Shown piece by piece: positions 53,904-64,000 of a stretch of DNA of 64,000 bases (positions are counted from its first letter, which is position 1; each line of letters opens with the position of its first letter). Below the pieces are notes generated by a model that was not told the origin of the DNA, ran no database searches, and worked only from the letters and a program-made list of their open reading frames with translations. The DNA comes from Oleiphilus messinensis. GTDB taxonomy: Bacteria; Pseudomonadota; Gammaproteobacteria; Pseudomonadales; Oleiphilaceae. The stretch is taken from NCBI RefSeq assembly GCF_002162375.1, contig NZ_CP021425.1, positions 2,725,501 through 2,789,500 on the forward strand. Direction: 5' to 3'. A program made the position numbers and the translations under genes.

Positions 53904-55016
53904 ATGTTTATGGAATCCCCGATCAAAAGGCGTAAAAGCCGGCAGATTATGGTGGGAAATGTGCCTGTAGGGGGAGACGCTCCTATTGCTGTACAAAGTA
54001 TGACGAATACTGAGACTTGTGATGTTTCTGCAACAGTCGGTCAAATAGAACGATTGCAAAATGCCGGAGCAGATATTGTCAGAGTTTCTGTTCCGAGCCT
54101 TGATGCCGCTGAAGCATTTCGGGAAATCAAACAAAAAACCAGTGTCCCACTGGTTGCGGATATTCATTTCGATTACAAAATAGCGCTAAAAGTAGCGGAA
54201 TATGGGGTGGATTGTTTACGTATAAACCCTGGAAATATTGGGCGCGAAGACCGAGTCGCGGCCGTGATCGATGCTGCCAAGTACCATAATATCCCTATCA
54301 GAATTGGCGTAAATGCAGGCTCTTTAGAGAAAGATCTGCAAAAGAAGTACGGCGAGCCAACACCCGCTGCGCTGGTCGAATCCGCTATGCGTCATATCGA
54401 TATACTGAATCGTCATAATTTCGATAATTTCAAAATAAGTTTAAAAGCATCTGATGTATTTATGACGGTCGCTGCCTATCGACAAATCGCAAATCAGATT
54501 GATCAACCCTTGCATTTGGGTATCACTGAAGCCGGCGGATTCAGGTCTGGTGCGGTAAAGTCGGCTGTTGGGCTTGGGATTCTGTTAATGGACGGTATTG
54601 GTGATACGATCCGGATATCCTTGGCGGCTGATCCTGTAGAGGAAGTGAAAGTTGGTTATGATTTGCTCAAAAGCCTTCGGTTGCGTACGAAAGGGATCAA
54701 TTTTATCGCATGTCCCAGTTGTTCGCGGCAGAATTTTGATGTAGTGAACACAATGAATGAGCTCGAAGGCCGGCTGGAGGATATTAATACACCTCTTGAT
54801 GTGGCGATTATAGGTTGTGTTGTAAACGGTCCCGGCGAAGCCAAAGAGGCGGATTTGGGATTAACCGGCGGGACTCCGAATAATCTGGTTTATGTATCTG
54901 GAGTGCCCGATCACAAACTGAATAATGAAACCCTGGTAGATGATCTTGAGAGATTGATCCGGGACAAGGTGCTTGAAAAGGAAAAAAATCAAGAAGCCAT
55001 AATTGCCCGAAGTTAG
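53904..55016 (+). CDS. ispG: 4-hydroxy-3-methylbut-2-en-1-yl diphosphate synthase
   Basis: A [4Fe-4S] enzyme of the MEP isoprenoid pathway. Residues 1-250 form the TIM barrel ([37 protein letters not shown]). The C-terminal cluster domain has [12 protein letters not shown] and [16 protein letters not shown], which hold the three Cys and the Glu ligand. Length 370. The start at ATG 53904 has a second ATG six bases on. hisS follows. Confidence 0.97.
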   Translation: MFMESPIKRRKSRQIMVGNVPVGGDAPIAVQSMTNTETCDVSATVGQIERLQNAGADIVRVSVPSLDAAEAFREIKQKTSVPLVADIHFDYKIALKVAEYGVDCLRINPGNIGREDRVAAVIDAAKYHNIPIRIGVNAGSLEKDLQKKYGEPTPAALVESAMRHIDILNRHNFDNFKISLKASDVFMTVAAYRQIANQIDQPLHLGITEAGGFRSGAVKSAVGLGILLMDGIGDTIRISLAADPVEEVKVGYDLLKSLRLRTKGINFIACPSCSRQNFDVVNTMNELEGRLEDINTPLDVAIIGCVVNGPGEAKEADLGLTGGTPNNLVYVSGVPDHKLNNETLVDDLERLIRDKVLEKEKNQEAIIARS

Positions 55017-55107
55017 ACATTAATTCCGGCAATTGGGCAATTTAAGTGGATCAAGTAGATATTACACACCGTTTTGGAGCGGTGTAGCGAAGAAAAGGGT
55101 AATCGAG

Positions 55108-56391
55108 TTGGCAAAGATACAAGCAATACGCGGAATGAACGATATTTTGCCTGAGCAGACTCCTGCATGGCAGTATTTGGAAGCTCAGGTATTTGATGTA
55201 CTGCAAAGTTATGGCTACCACGAAATCCGCATGCCAATACTTGAGCAAACAGAGCTCTTTAAACGATCAATTGGCGAAGTGACCGACATCGTTGAAAAAG
55301 AGATGTACACATTCAATGACCGGAACGGTGATAGCCTGACATTGCGTCCAGAGGGAACTGCGGGTTGTGTCCGAGCCGGTGAAGAAAATGGCTTGTTGTA
55401 CAATCAAACCCAGAAGCTCTGGTACAAGGGCCCGATGTTTCGTCATGAAAAACCACAAAAAGGTCGTTATCGACAATTTCACCAGATTGGAGTCGAGTGT
55501 TTTGGCTTTGTCGGGCCAGACATCGATGCGGAGTTGATCTGTCTTACTGCAAGGCTCTGGAAAGCGCTCGGATTGATGGATGACGTTGAGCTCCAGATCA
55601 ATACGCTGGGGAATAGTGAGTCCAGAGCGGCATTCAGAAAGGATCTAGTGGCCTATCTGTCTCAATATCGTGATCAGCTGGATGAAGACAGCCAACGTCG
55701 ACTCGAGACTAATCCACTCCGGATTCTGGACAGTAAAAATCAGGAAACCCAGAAAATATTGCGTGAAGCTCCCGAATTTCATGATTACCTGGATACGGAA
55801 TCAAAAGAGCACTTCAGTCAGCTATGTGCTTATCTCGATGCAGTGGGTATTCAGTATGTGGTAAACCCATTGCTGGTTCGCGGATTGGATTATTACTGTA
55901 AAACCGTATTTGAATGGGTTACAACCAAGCTGGGGTCACAGGGTACCGTTTGTGCCGGAGGGCGCTATGATGGTCTAGTGGAACAGCTTGGTGGCAAAGC
56001 AACACCGGCTGTGGGGTTTGCGATGGGTATCGAGCGATTAGTGCTGATGCTTGAAACCCTGGAGAAAATTCCCGAATCAGTTAATAGTGCTCCTGATGTT
56101 TACATCGTAGCTAATGGTGAAGGTGCGTCCACTTATTCACTAAAGGTTGCAGAACAGCTCCGGACGGATATTCCGAATGCTGTAATCGTGGGTAACTCCG
56201 GTGGAGGTTCGTTTAAAAGCCAGTTCAAAAAAGCGGACAAAAGCGGTGCCCGGTTTGCGTTAGTTATCGGTGAGTCAGAGGTGCAAGGGCAATCCGTTGT
56301 ATTGAAGCACCTCAGGTCGGAAGATGAGCCACAGCGAACTTTAATATTAAATGAACTCAGTACTGAAATAATGTCATTACTGAATGACTAG
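55108..56391 (+). CDS. hisS: Histidyl-tRNA synthetase
   Basis: A class II synthetase, 427 residues from TTG 55108. That TTG has AAAGGG 8 bases upstream and gives [20 protein letters not shown], the classic start; the frame is open from 55033 without support. Motif 1 ([20 protein letters not shown]), motif 2 ([20 protein letters not shown]), the histidine motif ([16 protein letters not shown]) and motif 3 ([15 protein letters not shown]-like [16 protein letters not shown]) are all seen. Confidence 0.97.
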   Translation: MAKIQAIRGMNDILPEQTPAWQYLEAQVFDVLQSYGYHEIRMPILEQTELFKRSIGEVTDIVEKEMYTFNDRNGDSLTLRPEGTAGCVRAGEENGLLYNQTQKLWYKGPMFRHEKPQKGRYRQFHQIGVECFGFVGPDIDAELICLTARLWKALGLMDDVELQINTLGNSESRAAFRKDLVAYLSQYRDQLDEDSQRRLETNPLRILDSKNQETQKILREAPEFHDYLDTESKEHFSQLCAYLDAVGIQYVVNPLLVRGLDYYCKTVFEWVTTKLGSQGTVCAGGRYDGLVEQLGGKATPAVGFAMGIERLVLMLETLEKIPESVNSAPDVYIVANGEGASTYSLKVAEQLRTDIPNAVIVGNSGGGSFKSQFKKADKSGARFALVIGESEVQGQSVVLKHLRSEDEPQRTLILNELSTEIMSLLND

Positions 56392-56465
56392 TCTGTTTCG
56401 TTTTACCATAAAGAATTCAATCGGCTTGGGTCGAACTCAGTGAAAGCTGAAAATAGGAGAAGGAC

Positions 56466-57164
56466 GTGGAAGTACATCGTACAGAAGAAGAACAAATTGA
56501 TGCGATTAAAAAATGGTGGAAGAGCAATGGTAGCTCTCTGATTATTGGTATTGGTATCGCATTGGCGTTGGTATTTGGTTGGCAAGCATTTGAAAAAAAG
56601 ATGGCGGCAGAGCGGTATGAAGCTTCGAGCTTGTATCAACAGGTGCTAGAAGCATCAAACAAAATGAACTTGGCTGACGGCGAAGATGCAGAAAAAACCA
56701 TCTCAACGATGAATCTCTTGCTGGATAAATTGAAAGATGGGCATGGTGATTCCGTTTATGCATCGTATGCGGGAATGGTTCTTGCGAAGGCCTATGTCGC
56801 CCAGGGGGACTTTGAAAAAGCAGAAAACGAGGTGCGCTGGGTGCTATCTCAGAAACTTCTGCCTTCATACAAGGCTGTTGTTGAAACTCGATTGGCGCGT
56901 ATATTGAGTGAGTCTGGACAATTCGATGACGCTTTGGCCATAGTTGATGGCATTAAAGCGGGCGAGTTGTTTGAGCCTAAGAGACTTGAGGTTAAAGGTG
57001 ACATTCTGGTTGCTAAAGGCGACCTGAATGAGGCGCGAATAGCGTATCAAGCCGCAGCAGATTTGATCGAGCAGAAAAATGAAAAAAGCCCGCTGCTGGA
57101 GTTAAAACTATATGATTTAAGTGATGAAAACGGGTTGAGTGGTATCACCAGTGAGTTTGAATAA
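56466..57164 (+). CDS. yfgM: YfgM-type ancillary SecYEG translocon subunit
   Basis: A 232-residue inner-membrane protein. A cytoplasmic N-terminus (TEEEQIDAIKKWWKSNGSSL) is followed by one membrane helix (IIGIGIALALVFGWQAF). The periplasmic TPR-like domain includes YASYAGMVLAKAYVAQGDFE and AIVDGIKAGELFEPKRLEVK. It starts at GTG 56466 after AGGAGAAGGA. YfgM works with PpiD at the Sec exit. Its end overlaps the start of bamB, as in other gammaproteobacteria. Confidence 0.93.
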   Translation: MEVHRTEEEQIDAIKKWWKSNGSSLIIGIGIALALVFGWQAFEKKMAAERYEASSLYQQVLEASNKMNLADGEDAEKTISTMNLLLDKLKDGHGDSVYASYAGMVLAKAYVAQGDFEKAENEVRWVLSQKLLPSYKAVVETRLARILSESGQFDDALAIVDGIKAGELFEPKRLEVKGDILVAKGDLNEARIAYQAAADLIEQKNEKSPLLELKLYDLSDENGLSGITSEFE

Positions 57165-58407
57165 GATAGTGTCAATAAAAGCTGCAGCCCTGATTTTAAT
57201 CACAGGGTTGATATCAGCTTGTAGTTCGGATGATGTTAAAGAAGCGCCAGCGGAGCTAGAAGACTTCATTGAGCGTGTAAAGATTGTAGAAGTCTGGGAC
57301 AAGTCTATCGGCGAAGGTACTGATGGACGCTACTTGTTCCTAAAGCCGGCGATTTATGGTGATACTTTGTACGTAGCGGACACTGAAGGTCTGTTACTGG
57401 CGATAGATAAGAAAACCGGGGAGACTAAATGGCAGCACAAGCTGCTTGAAGATGTTTCCGGTGGTGTGACCGCGGACGATGAAAACCTGTATTACTCCAC
57501 GTTTAATGGTGATGTGGTGGCGCTTCGCCGTGCGTCGTTGGCTGAAACTGAAGCGGGTATTTTTTCCGGCTGGTGGACAGAGAAGCCTGCCCCCGTGGAA
57601 GAGTTATGGAGACAAAAGCTAACCAGTGAAGCACTGGCTGCTCCGCAGGTAAATCAACGACTGGTTGTAGTCCAGACTATCGATGGAAAAGTCACCGCCT
57701 TCGGCAAGGAAACGGGTGAGCTTAGCTGGCGCTTTGAGAGTGATGAACCCGTGTTGTCGTTACGGGGGACTGCCAGTCCGTTTGTGGATGATCAATTGAC
57801 TGTGACCGGCTTTGCGAATGGCGAGTTGGTGGCCCTCGAGAATTCAACGGGTGCTCCGGTATGGAGAACTCAGGTCGGAGTGCCATCGGGACGGACTGAA
57901 TTGGAGCGTCTGGTTGATGTTGATGGCAAGGTGCTCCGATATGAGCAACTGATGTTTAGTGCAGCATTTAACAGTAATCTGAAAGCACTGGATTATTTTT
58001 CTGGCAGGGAGTTTTGGTCCCGAGCGCTTTCAAGTTCGAAAAGTGTGAGCAATGGTTATTTGAGTGTTTACGCCAGCACGGGTGAAGGTCGGATTCTGTC
58101 AATAGACCGGAATACTAAATCTGTAATCTGGGAGCAAAAAAAGCTCGCTTATCGGCGTTTGACCTCACCGGTTGTTTTCGATGGATCGGTTTTAGTCGCT
58201 GACTTTGAAGGGTATATTCATGCTCTGTCCCAGACTGACGGTAGCATTATAGGGCGGACAGAGATTGATTCCGATGGTATCCGAACGGATATGTTCGTAG
58301 ATGACGGAGTGCTTTATGTATATGGAAATGGTGGGACTCTGGCTGCGCTGACATTAGAAATATTGACGGCTCCGAAATTGAAGAAAAAGCCGGACGCGGA
58401 TGAATAG
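57151..58407 (+). CDS. bamB: Outer membrane protein assembly factor BamB
   Basis: A lipoprotein of the BAM complex. From GTG 57151 the signal is MSLNKIVSIKAAALILITGL and the lipobox is LISAC. The mature domain is an eight-bladed PQQ-like beta-propeller: repeated LYVADTEGLLLAIDKKTGET, NLYYSTFNGDVVALR, LVVVQTIDGKVTAFGKETGE and similar. A GTG at 57139 is also possible. 418 residues. It overlaps the 3' end of yfgM by 14 bases and is followed by der. Confidence 0.95.
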   Translation: MSLNKIVSIKAAALILITGLISACSSDDVKEAPAELEDFIERVKIVEVWDKSIGEGTDGRYLFLKPAIYGDTLYVADTEGLLLAIDKKTGETKWQHKLLEDVSGGVTADDENLYYSTFNGDVVALRRASLAETEAGIFSGWWTEKPAPVEELWRQKLTSEALAAPQVNQRLVVVQTIDGKVTAFGKETGELSWRFESDEPVLSLRGTASPFVDDQLTVTGFANGELVALENSTGAPVWRTQVGVPSGRTELERLVDVDGKVLRYEQLMFSAAFNSNLKALDYFSGREFWSRALSSSKSVSNGYLSVYASTGEGRILSIDRNTKSVIWEQKKLAYRRLTSPVVFDGSVLVADFEGYIHALSQTDGSIIGRTEIDSDGIRTDMFVDDGVLYVYGNGGTLAALTLEILTAPKLKKKPDADE

Positions 58408-58449
58408 GTCGATCCAGCCATTATTTTAGAAGTTGATTGAGGTTTAAGA

Positions 58450-59886
58450 ATGATTCCTGTTATCGCGCTTGTTGGCAGACCAAACGTTGGTAAGTCTACG
58501 ATGTTTAACCTGTTGACTCGCTCTAGGGATGCTTTGGTGGCGGATTTTGCTGGATTGACCCGCGACCGCAAGTATGGTGAAGGCCATGTTGAGGCTGGAA
58601 GATTTATTGTTATCGACACCGGTGGGATCACAGGTGAAGAGCAAGGTATTGATGCAGCTATGGCGGAGCAATCTGCTTTAGCAATTGCTGAGGCAAATAT
58701 TGTATTTTTTGTTGTAGATGCGAAAGCAGGCCTCACCAGTGCTGATGAATTAATTGCGAAGCTGGTCCGGACCCAGGGTAAGAAAACGCATCTTATTATC
58801 AATAAAATCGATGGTATGAATCCAGATGTAGCAGCTGCAGATTTTTATCGATTAGGATTTGAGCATGTGCATTTCACCGTAGCGTCCCACAACAGAGGTG
58901 TACGTTCTCTGGCAGAGGATGTCATCCGAGAGGCAATCGAAGAGGATCAATCCGATAGCGAGTCTGAAGACGCTGGTATTAAAATTGGTATCGTAGGGCG
59001 TCCAAACGTAGGGAAATCGACGTTGGTAAACCGGCTGCTCGGTGAAGAGCGTGTTGTGGTTTATGATCATCCGGGAACCACGCGGGATAGCATTTATATT
59101 CCTTATGAGCGCATGGGTAAACGATTTACATTAATTGATACCGCTGGTATCCGCCGCCGCAAGAATGTTAAAGAAGCCGTGGAGAAGTTCTCCATTATTA
59201 AAACATTGCAAGCGATTGATGATGCTCATGTTGTGGTATTGGTTCTGGATGCCCGAGAAAATATTGTGGAGCAGGATTTACACCTTCTCGGGTTTGCGTT
59301 GGATGCAGGTAAATCCATCGTAATTGCGGTAAATAAATGGGATGGTATGAATCCAGAATCCCGTAGTGAAGTAAAAGCCGAGTTGACTCGTCGCTTACAC
59401 TTTGTGCCATTCGTGAATCAGCATCTGATATCGGCACTACACGGAACAGGTGTAGGCAATTTATATAAGTCGATTGAGGAAGCCTACGATTGCTCAATGG
59501 CGAAATGGTCAACAAACATGCTGACACGCATTCTGGAAGATGCCGTGCTAGAGCATCAACCGCCCATGGTAAGGGGGCATCGTATTAAATTACGATATGC
59601 TCACCAGGGTGGTTCAAACCCTCCAATTGTCGTTGTTCATGGAAACCAGACAACCGCACTACCAGATAGTTATAAGCGTTACCTTGAAAATACATTTCGC
59701 AAGGTGTTGAAAGTGAAGGGCTCTCCGATCCGCTTTGAGTTCAAGACCGGTGAAAACCCTTTCGCCAATAAGAAAAGTAAACTCACACCACGACAGCAGC
59801 GTACTCAAAACAAGCGTAACGATGTCTCCAAGCCAAATCGTCTGGGAAAAGCCGCGAAAAAGAAACAAGCACCGCGGCAACGATAG
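58450..59886 (+). CDS. der: Ribosome-associated GTPase Der (EngA)
   Basis: Needed for 50S subunit maturation. It has tandem GTPase domains. G1 motifs are [12 protein letters not shown] (near residue 8) and [12 protein letters not shown] (near residue 182). Switch/G3 motifs are DTGGITGEE and DTAGIRRRK, and G4 motifs are NKIDGM and NKWDGM. The C-terminal KH-like domain ([20 protein letters not shown]) and a basic tail follow. Length 478. Confidence 0.97.
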   Translation: MIPVIALVGRPNVGKSTMFNLLTRSRDALVADFAGLTRDRKYGEGHVEAGRFIVIDTGGITGEEQGIDAAMAEQSALAIAEANIVFFVVDAKAGLTSADELIAKLVRTQGKKTHLIINKIDGMNPDVAAADFYRLGFEHVHFTVASHNRGVRSLAEDVIREAIEEDQSDSESEDAGIKIGIVGRPNVGKSTLVNRLLGEERVVVYDHPGTTRDSIYIPYERMGKRFTLIDTAGIRRRKNVKEAVEKFSIIKTLQAIDDAHVVVLVLDARENIVEQDLHLLGFALDAGKSIVIAVNKWDGMNPESRSEVKAELTRRLHFVPFVNQHLISALHGTGVGNLYKSIEEAYDCSMAKWSTNMLTRILEDAVLEHQPPMVRGHRIKLRYAHQGGSNPPIVVVHGNQTTALPDSYKRYLENTFRKVLKVKGSPIRFEFKTGENPFANKKSKLTPRQQRTQNKRNDVSKPNRLGKAAKKKQAPRQR

Positions 59887-59891
59887 ATCGG

Positions 59892-59919
59892 AAAAATCCC
59901 GCAATTGCGGGATTTTTTA
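59892..59919. terminator. Bidirectional terminator between der and pta
   Basis: AAAAATCCCGCAATTGCGGGATTTTTT: a GC-rich palindromic stem flanked by A-run and T-run. It lies 5 bases after the der stop and meets the end of the convergent pta gene, so it can end transcription from both sides. Confidence 0.9.
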
Positions 59920-62064
59920 TTACGAGCTTTGAATCTCTGATTGAATAGCCTGCACTGCGGTCAGGGCGATCGTGAAAACGATATCTTCCACAAGTGCGCC
60001 GCGGGAAAGGTCGTTGACTGGTTTTTTCAGGCCTTGCAGCATCGGGCCAATACTAATGACGTTTGCACTCCGTTGCACGGCTTTGTAAGTTGTATTTCCG
60101 GTATTCAGGTCAGGAAATACAAATACCGTTGCTTTTCCTGCAACGCGGCTGTTTGGTGCTTTTTGGCGAGCAACAGACTCAATGGCTGCGGCATCATACT
60201 GTAACGGGCCATCGATAATCAGATCCGGTCTTTTCTCCAGGGCAATTCGAGTCGCCTCTCTGACTTTATCGACGTCTGCTCCGGTACCCGACGTGCCGGT
60301 ACTGTAACTTATCATTGCGACTCTGGGTTCAATGCCGAATGTGAGGGCAGAATCGGCACTTTGAATTGCAATATCCGCCAATTCTTCAGCATTTGGATCT
60401 GGATTTACTGCACAGTCACCGTAGACCAGTACCTGTTCCGGCAAGCACATAAAAAACACTGACGAGACCACCTTTGAGCCCGGTTGTGTTTTGATCAATT
60501 GCAGGGCTGGTCTAATGGTGTTTGCTGTCGTATGAACCGCTCCGGAAACAAGGCCATCCATCTCGCCCTCGGCAACCATCATCGTCGCTAGAACTACATT
60601 ATCCTCCAATTGTGCTTCGGCCATTTGTGGTGTTAGACCTTTGTGCTTGCGACGTTCTACCATTGCAGCAATGTAGTTTGCCCGGACAGTATCAGGATCA
60701 ACGATCTGTATGTCTTCTGGCAATTTAAGCGCAAGGGATTCGGTAACTAACCTGATTTGTTCGGGGTTGCCCACCAATGCGCATTTTGCAATGCCTCGTT
60801 CGTGACAGATTATTGCAGCCCTGATCGTGCGGGGCTCATCTCCCTCAGGCAATACAATTCGCTTCGCGGCTTCTTTGGCTCTCTTGGTGAGCATGTAGCG
60901 GAACGCTGGGGGTGACAGGCGTGGGGCCTTCTGGAGTGCACATTTAGCTTTCAACCATTCTGCATCAATTGAGTGCGCGACCAGATCCATAACCGTCTCT
61001 ATGCGATCCAGGTCGTTTACAGGAACCTCATGGTTCATTTGTGACAAAAGCTGTGCAGTGACATAGGTGTCCAGATGTGTCGAAAGCACTGGCAAGCCGG
61101 TTTCAAAGGCTTTTTGACATAGCTTCAATGCCCTCGGATCAGGTTGGAGGTTCCCGGTCAGCAGCAGTCCAGCAAGTGGGACGCCATTTAACGCTGCCAT
61201 CGCGGTTGCGATAACGATGTCTTCCCGGTCTCCCGGTGTCACAATCAAAGTTCCAGGGCGCAGATGCTCGACCATATTGGGCACGGTCCGTGCGCAGACG
61301 GAGATGTGCTGAACTCGCCTGAGATCAATATCGCCTGTGTTGATCGCAATGGTGTTGAGCTCCGTCGCAATATCGACTGTCCTGGGCGCAATTAAGTCAG
61401 ACCGCCAAGGAACTGAACCAATTAACTTGAATGTATCATCGTTGAAGAGTAATGACTCTGATACATAGTTGTAAGCCGTTTTAGGGGTGTAATCCCTTGC
61501 TTCGGGTTGATAAAGGAATTCATTGTCATCCTGGGGAGCATTAATTTTGTTTAGTATGCAGCCAATGACTTCCGGATCATTGGGTGCGGCATATTGACGT
61601 GCTGATAAATCCAGGTGCTCATCTAGTTGCGGAGGTGTTAGTTGCCCTGGCGAAGTTACCAGTATCACATCTGCGTCCATGTTTTTTGCGATGGCGGTAT
61701 TCAGTGCATCAAGATAAAGTTCGTTGTGATCGGGAGCAAGGCCTTCGACAACCACAACATCATACAGATCGGCGAGTTCTGAATACGCTCCAACGATTTG
61801 CTCCATCAACTCGTCGAGTTGTTTTTTGCTGATCAGGTTTTGCGCGTGTTTGACTGGGATAGGGGGTGGTGGCAGCAGTTCTGTCTTTGCTTTAATAAAA
61901 TAAATTGAGCGGTCGACTGAATGATTGTCGTCGTAACTCTGGGTAACCGGTTTATAGAAACCGACTCTTACACCAACGCTATCCAGGGCACGTACCAAGC
62001 CCAGGCAAATAGACGTCAAGCCCGCACTTTGGGATGTCGGGGCAATAAATAGTGTTTTCGGCAC
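59920..62064 (-). CDS. pta: Phosphate acetyltransferase, long (two-domain) form
   Basis: Converts acetyl-CoA and phosphate to acetyl phosphate. The 714-residue protein has an N-terminal P-loop-like regulatory domain (FIAPTSQSAGLTSICLGLVR) and a central DRTGG domain (about residues 230-340, including LIVTPGDREDIVIATAMAAL). The C-terminal catalytic PTA_PTB domain includes RIVLPEGDEPRTIRAAIICH, SYSTGTSGTGADVDKVREA and VFPDLNTGNTTYKAVQRSAN. ackA is not in the window; it may lie further upstream or elsewhere. Confidence 0.96.
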   Translation of the reverse strand: MPKTLFIAPTSQSAGLTSICLGLVRALDSVGVRVGFYKPVTQSYDDNHSVDRSIYFIKAKTELLPPPPIPVKHAQNLISKKQLDELMEQIVGAYSELADLYDVVVVEGLAPDHNELYLDALNTAIAKNMDADVILVTSPGQLTPPQLDEHLDLSARQYAAPNDPEVIGCILNKINAPQDDNEFLYQPEARDYTPKTAYNYVSESLLFNDDTFKLIGSVPWRSDLIAPRTVDIATELNTIAINTGDIDLRRVQHISVCARTVPNMVEHLRPGTLIVTPGDREDIVIATAMAALNGVPLAGLLLTGNLQPDPRALKLCQKAFETGLPVLSTHLDTYVTAQLLSQMNHEVPVNDLDRIETVMDLVAHSIDAEWLKAKCALQKAPRLSPPAFRYMLTKRAKEAAKRIVLPEGDEPRTIRAAIICHERGIAKCALVGNPEQIRLVTESLALKLPEDIQIVDPDTVRANYIAAMVERRKHKGLTPQMAEAQLEDNVVLATMMVAEGEMDGLVSGAVHTTANTIRPALQLIKTQPGSKVVSSVFFMCLPEQVLVYGDCAVNPDPNAEELADIAIQSADSALTFGIEPRVAMISYSTGTSGTGADVDKVREATRIALEKRPDLIIDGPLQYDAAAIESVARQKAPNSRVAGKATVFVFPDLNTGNTTYKAVQRSANVISIGPMLQGLKKPVNDLSRGALVEDIVFTIALTAVQAIQSEIQSS

Positions 62065-62192
62065 AACAAATTCCCTTGCTGAATTGATTAGGTGGACATT
62101 ATTTCAGTTCAGGCAAGGGATGGGAAGTTCAATTGATCGTGGCGATAGAACCCGACTTAAAGATCACAAGTAACAGAACTGTTGCGACTCAG

Positions 62193-64000
62193 TCAGGCAG
62201 TTCGTTTATGGTTTTCTGTCAACCAAAGTTTAAATTCTGATGCGGTGACTGGTTTGCTGAACAGGTAGCCTTGAGCGCAGTCACAATTATGTTCTCTCAA
62301 GAAAACGAGCTGCTCCTGCTCTTCGACGCCTTCGGCTATGACCTCGAGGCCGAGGCTGTGTGCCATGGTAATGATCGCGGTAACAAGTGCTGCATCTTCA
62401 GCCTCATTAATCACATCCTGAACAAATGATTTATCAATTTTTAAGGTGTCGAAGGGATAGCTCTTCAAGTAGCCTAACGCAGAGTAGCCCGTTCCGAAGT
62501 CATCTACCGATAAGCGTACACCGTGTTTATCAAGGGTGCGGAGAATGTCGCTGGTTTCTATGGAGTCATCAAGAATGAGGCGTTCGGTTATCTCGAGCTC
62601 AAGGTGTTTGGGTTCGAGCTCATTGGTCTTCAGCGCGTCAAGGACGGTTCGAACGAAGCTGGCGTCCCGGAACTGGCGTGGCGAAACATTAACGGCGACC
62701 AGGAAATCAATCCCGGTTTCTTCTTGCCACCGTTTCATGTCCCGGCAAGCTGTCTGTAGAACCCAGTTACCAATTGGAATTATCAAACCGGTTTCTTCGG
62801 CCAGCGGTATGAATTTGTCGGGTGAAACAATGCCCATTGCCGGATTATTCCACCGGATAAGCGCTTCGGTACCCACCACTCGACCAGTCTTCGCTTCAAC
62901 AATAGGCTGGTAATAGAGTTGTAGTTCGTCTAATTCGAGCGCTCTACGTAATCGACTTTCTATCTGTATACGTTCGTGGCTGTTTTCCTTCATTTCAGGC
63001 GAGAAGCGTTGGTACGCGCTCTTGCCCTTGCTTTTCGCCTGATACATTGCTGCATCGGCATGCTGGAGGAGATTGCTGCTGTTGTCGCTGTCCGTTGGAT
63101 ACAATGCGATCCCGATACTGGTACTAATGAATACTTCCTGGCCATTGAGATTGAATGGGGGAGCAAACGTAGCGAGTATGCGGTCTGCGACCTGGTTGGC
63201 ATCTTCCGGGGAATCCAGTGAGGGCAGTATTACCAGGAATTCATCTCCGCCCAGTCTCGCCACGGTGCTGGTTCCCCGCAGGCAGGAGGAAACCCTGCGG
63301 GATGCTTCAATCAGCAGGGAATCGCCAGCATCATGACCCATTGTGTCGTTTATGTGTTTGAAATTATCCAGATCGAGGAACATGAGTCCAACGAGTTGCG
63401 CATCCCTTCGGGCTTGAGCCAGGGCGAGCTTGAGTCGATCCAGAGCGAGCATTCGGTTCGGCAGGCCAGTTAAAATGTCGTAATTAGCTTGTCGCAGGAG
63501 CTGTTGCTCATAGCGTTTTCGGATACTGATATCTTCTCCGATAATTAAATAATTAGATGGACTATCATCATTATTTTTAATCGGGGTGATGATGACTTGT
63601 TCCCAAAATTTTTCCCCGGTGCTTCGGGTGTTGTGCATCTCCCCCTGCCAGACACCGACACGCTTCACCTGATTTTGAATGTTTTCCCAAAGCCGCTGAT
63701 TTTCTTCTTCGCTCATGCCTGCATCAGAAAGGTCCCGAGGATGCATCCCACGAATGTCATCTGCTGAATGTCCAGTCAATTGCACGAATTTGGGGTTTGC
63801 GTATTCAACTGACCACTGGTCGTCACAAATCAACACAGAAGAAGGGCTTTGTTCAATAGCAAGTGATAGCTTTTTAATTACCGCTGCATCTTTGTTCTGC
63901 CGTTCAAGATCTTTTACCAGCTGGATACGCATTTGGTTGATGGCGTCACTGACTTCGTTAAGCTCATCTTTTTCGTGATCCTTTTTTTCTTTTCGATCTA
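62193..64000 (-). CDS. PAS-GGDEF-EAL protein, N-terminus outside the window
   Basis: A c-di-GMP turnover protein. The frame is open to the right edge and starts with the end of a HAMP domain (KDELNEVSDAINQMRIQLVK), so sensor and membrane parts are missing from view; I do not treat the ATG at 63932 as the true start. A PAS domain (LICDDQWSVEYANPKFVQLT) comes next. The GGDEF domain has an intact RLGGDEFLVIL but no I-site RxxD before it. The EAL domain (TEALIRWNNP, LSVDDFGTGYSALGYLKSYP, EVIAEGVEEQEQL) appears complete. It could act as both cyclase and phosphodiesterase. Confidence 0.95.
   Translation of the reverse strand, partial: DRKEKKDHEKDELNEVSDAINQMRIQLVKDLERQNKDAAVIKKLSLAIEQSPSSVLICDDQWSVEYANPKFVQLTGHSADDIRGMHPRDLSDAGMSEEENQRLWENIQNQVKRVGVWQGEMHNTRSTGEKFWEQVIITPIKNNDDSPSNYLIIGEDISIRKRYEQQLLRQANYDILTGLPNRMLALDRLKLALAQARRDAQLVGLMFLDLDNFKHINDTMGHDAGDSLLIEASRRVSSCLRGTSTVARLGGDEFLVILPSLDSPEDANQVADRILATFAPPFNLNGQEVFISTSIGIALYPTDSDNSSNLLQHADAAMYQAKSKGKSAYQRFSPEMKENSHERIQIESRLRRALELDELQLYYQPIVEAKTGRVVGTEALIRWNNPAMGIVSPDKFIPLAEETGLIIPIGNWVLQTACRDMKRWQEETGIDFLVAVNVSPRQFRDASFVRTVLDALKTNELEPKHLELEITERLILDDSIETSDILRTLDKHGVRLSVDDFGTGYSALGYLKSYPFDTLKIDKSFVQDVINEAEDAALVTAIITMAHSLGLEVIAEGVEEQEQLVFLREHNCDCAQGYLFSKPVTASEFKLWLTENHKRTA

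Overview
The window comes from a gammaproteobacterium of the Pseudomonadales/Oceanospirillales type. The right half keeps a Pseudomonas-like core order: queA-tgt-yajC-secD-secF, suhB, trmJ-cysE-iscR-iscS, ndk-rlmN-pilW-rodZ-ispG-hisS-yfgM-bamB-der. The left half is rich in fatty-acid/CoA genes, AraC regulators and GGDEF proteins. This fits a marine lipid-degrading heterotroph, but I cannot fix the genus from sequence alone.

Layout. 0.5-3.4 kb: small lipoproteins, one split by a frameshift. 3.6-7.1 kb: a rhomboid protease with a TPR tail, a zinc-finger membrane TPR protein and a PilZ protein. 7.1-17.1 kb: single genes (SRPBCC, MAPEG, PlsC-like acyltransferase, AraC regulator, CocE/NonD hydrolase, GGDEF protein, exported acetoacetate-decarboxylase-like protein) plus a 268-bp MITE with nested hairpins. 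18.1-36.7 kb: a CoA-linked catabolic island. Its leftward operon is crotonase - alpha/beta hydrolase - acyl-CoA dehydrogenase - membrane protein - patatin. Then come a divergent crotonase, a TetR regulator with an unknown partner gene, and a PIN/RHH toxin-antitoxin pair. A second leftward operon is acyl-CoA dehydrogenase - molybdopterin oxidoreductase - thiolase - FadJ-type protein - 7Fe ferredoxin - ferredoxin-NADP reductase - nitroreductase. 39 kb onward: tRNA-Leu(CAA) and the conserved core, then pta and a truncated GGDEF/EAL protein at the edge.

The main discovery is a regulatory word, TATAAC-N4-GTTATA, at five places (three exact, two with one mismatch). They lie at the divergent crotonase promoters, in front of the tetR gene, in a promoter at 38.68 kb and just before the molybdopterin oxidoreductase gene. 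I infer one TetR regulon covering the island. Two mobile elements have damaged it. An IS4-type element (28470-30012, 7-bp target duplication) splits fadJ in frame. A TnpB element (about 36.7-38.6 kb) with a lone MerR-like HTH peptide in place of a recombinase separates the 38.68-kb promoter from its first gene.

The core region also holds surprises. IscR and its probable type-1 operator are kept, but iscU-iscA-hscBA-fdx are missing between iscS and ndk, and IscS lacks its usual C-terminal tail. The SuhB orthologue has lost the DPLDGT metal-binding motif and is probably not a phosphatase.
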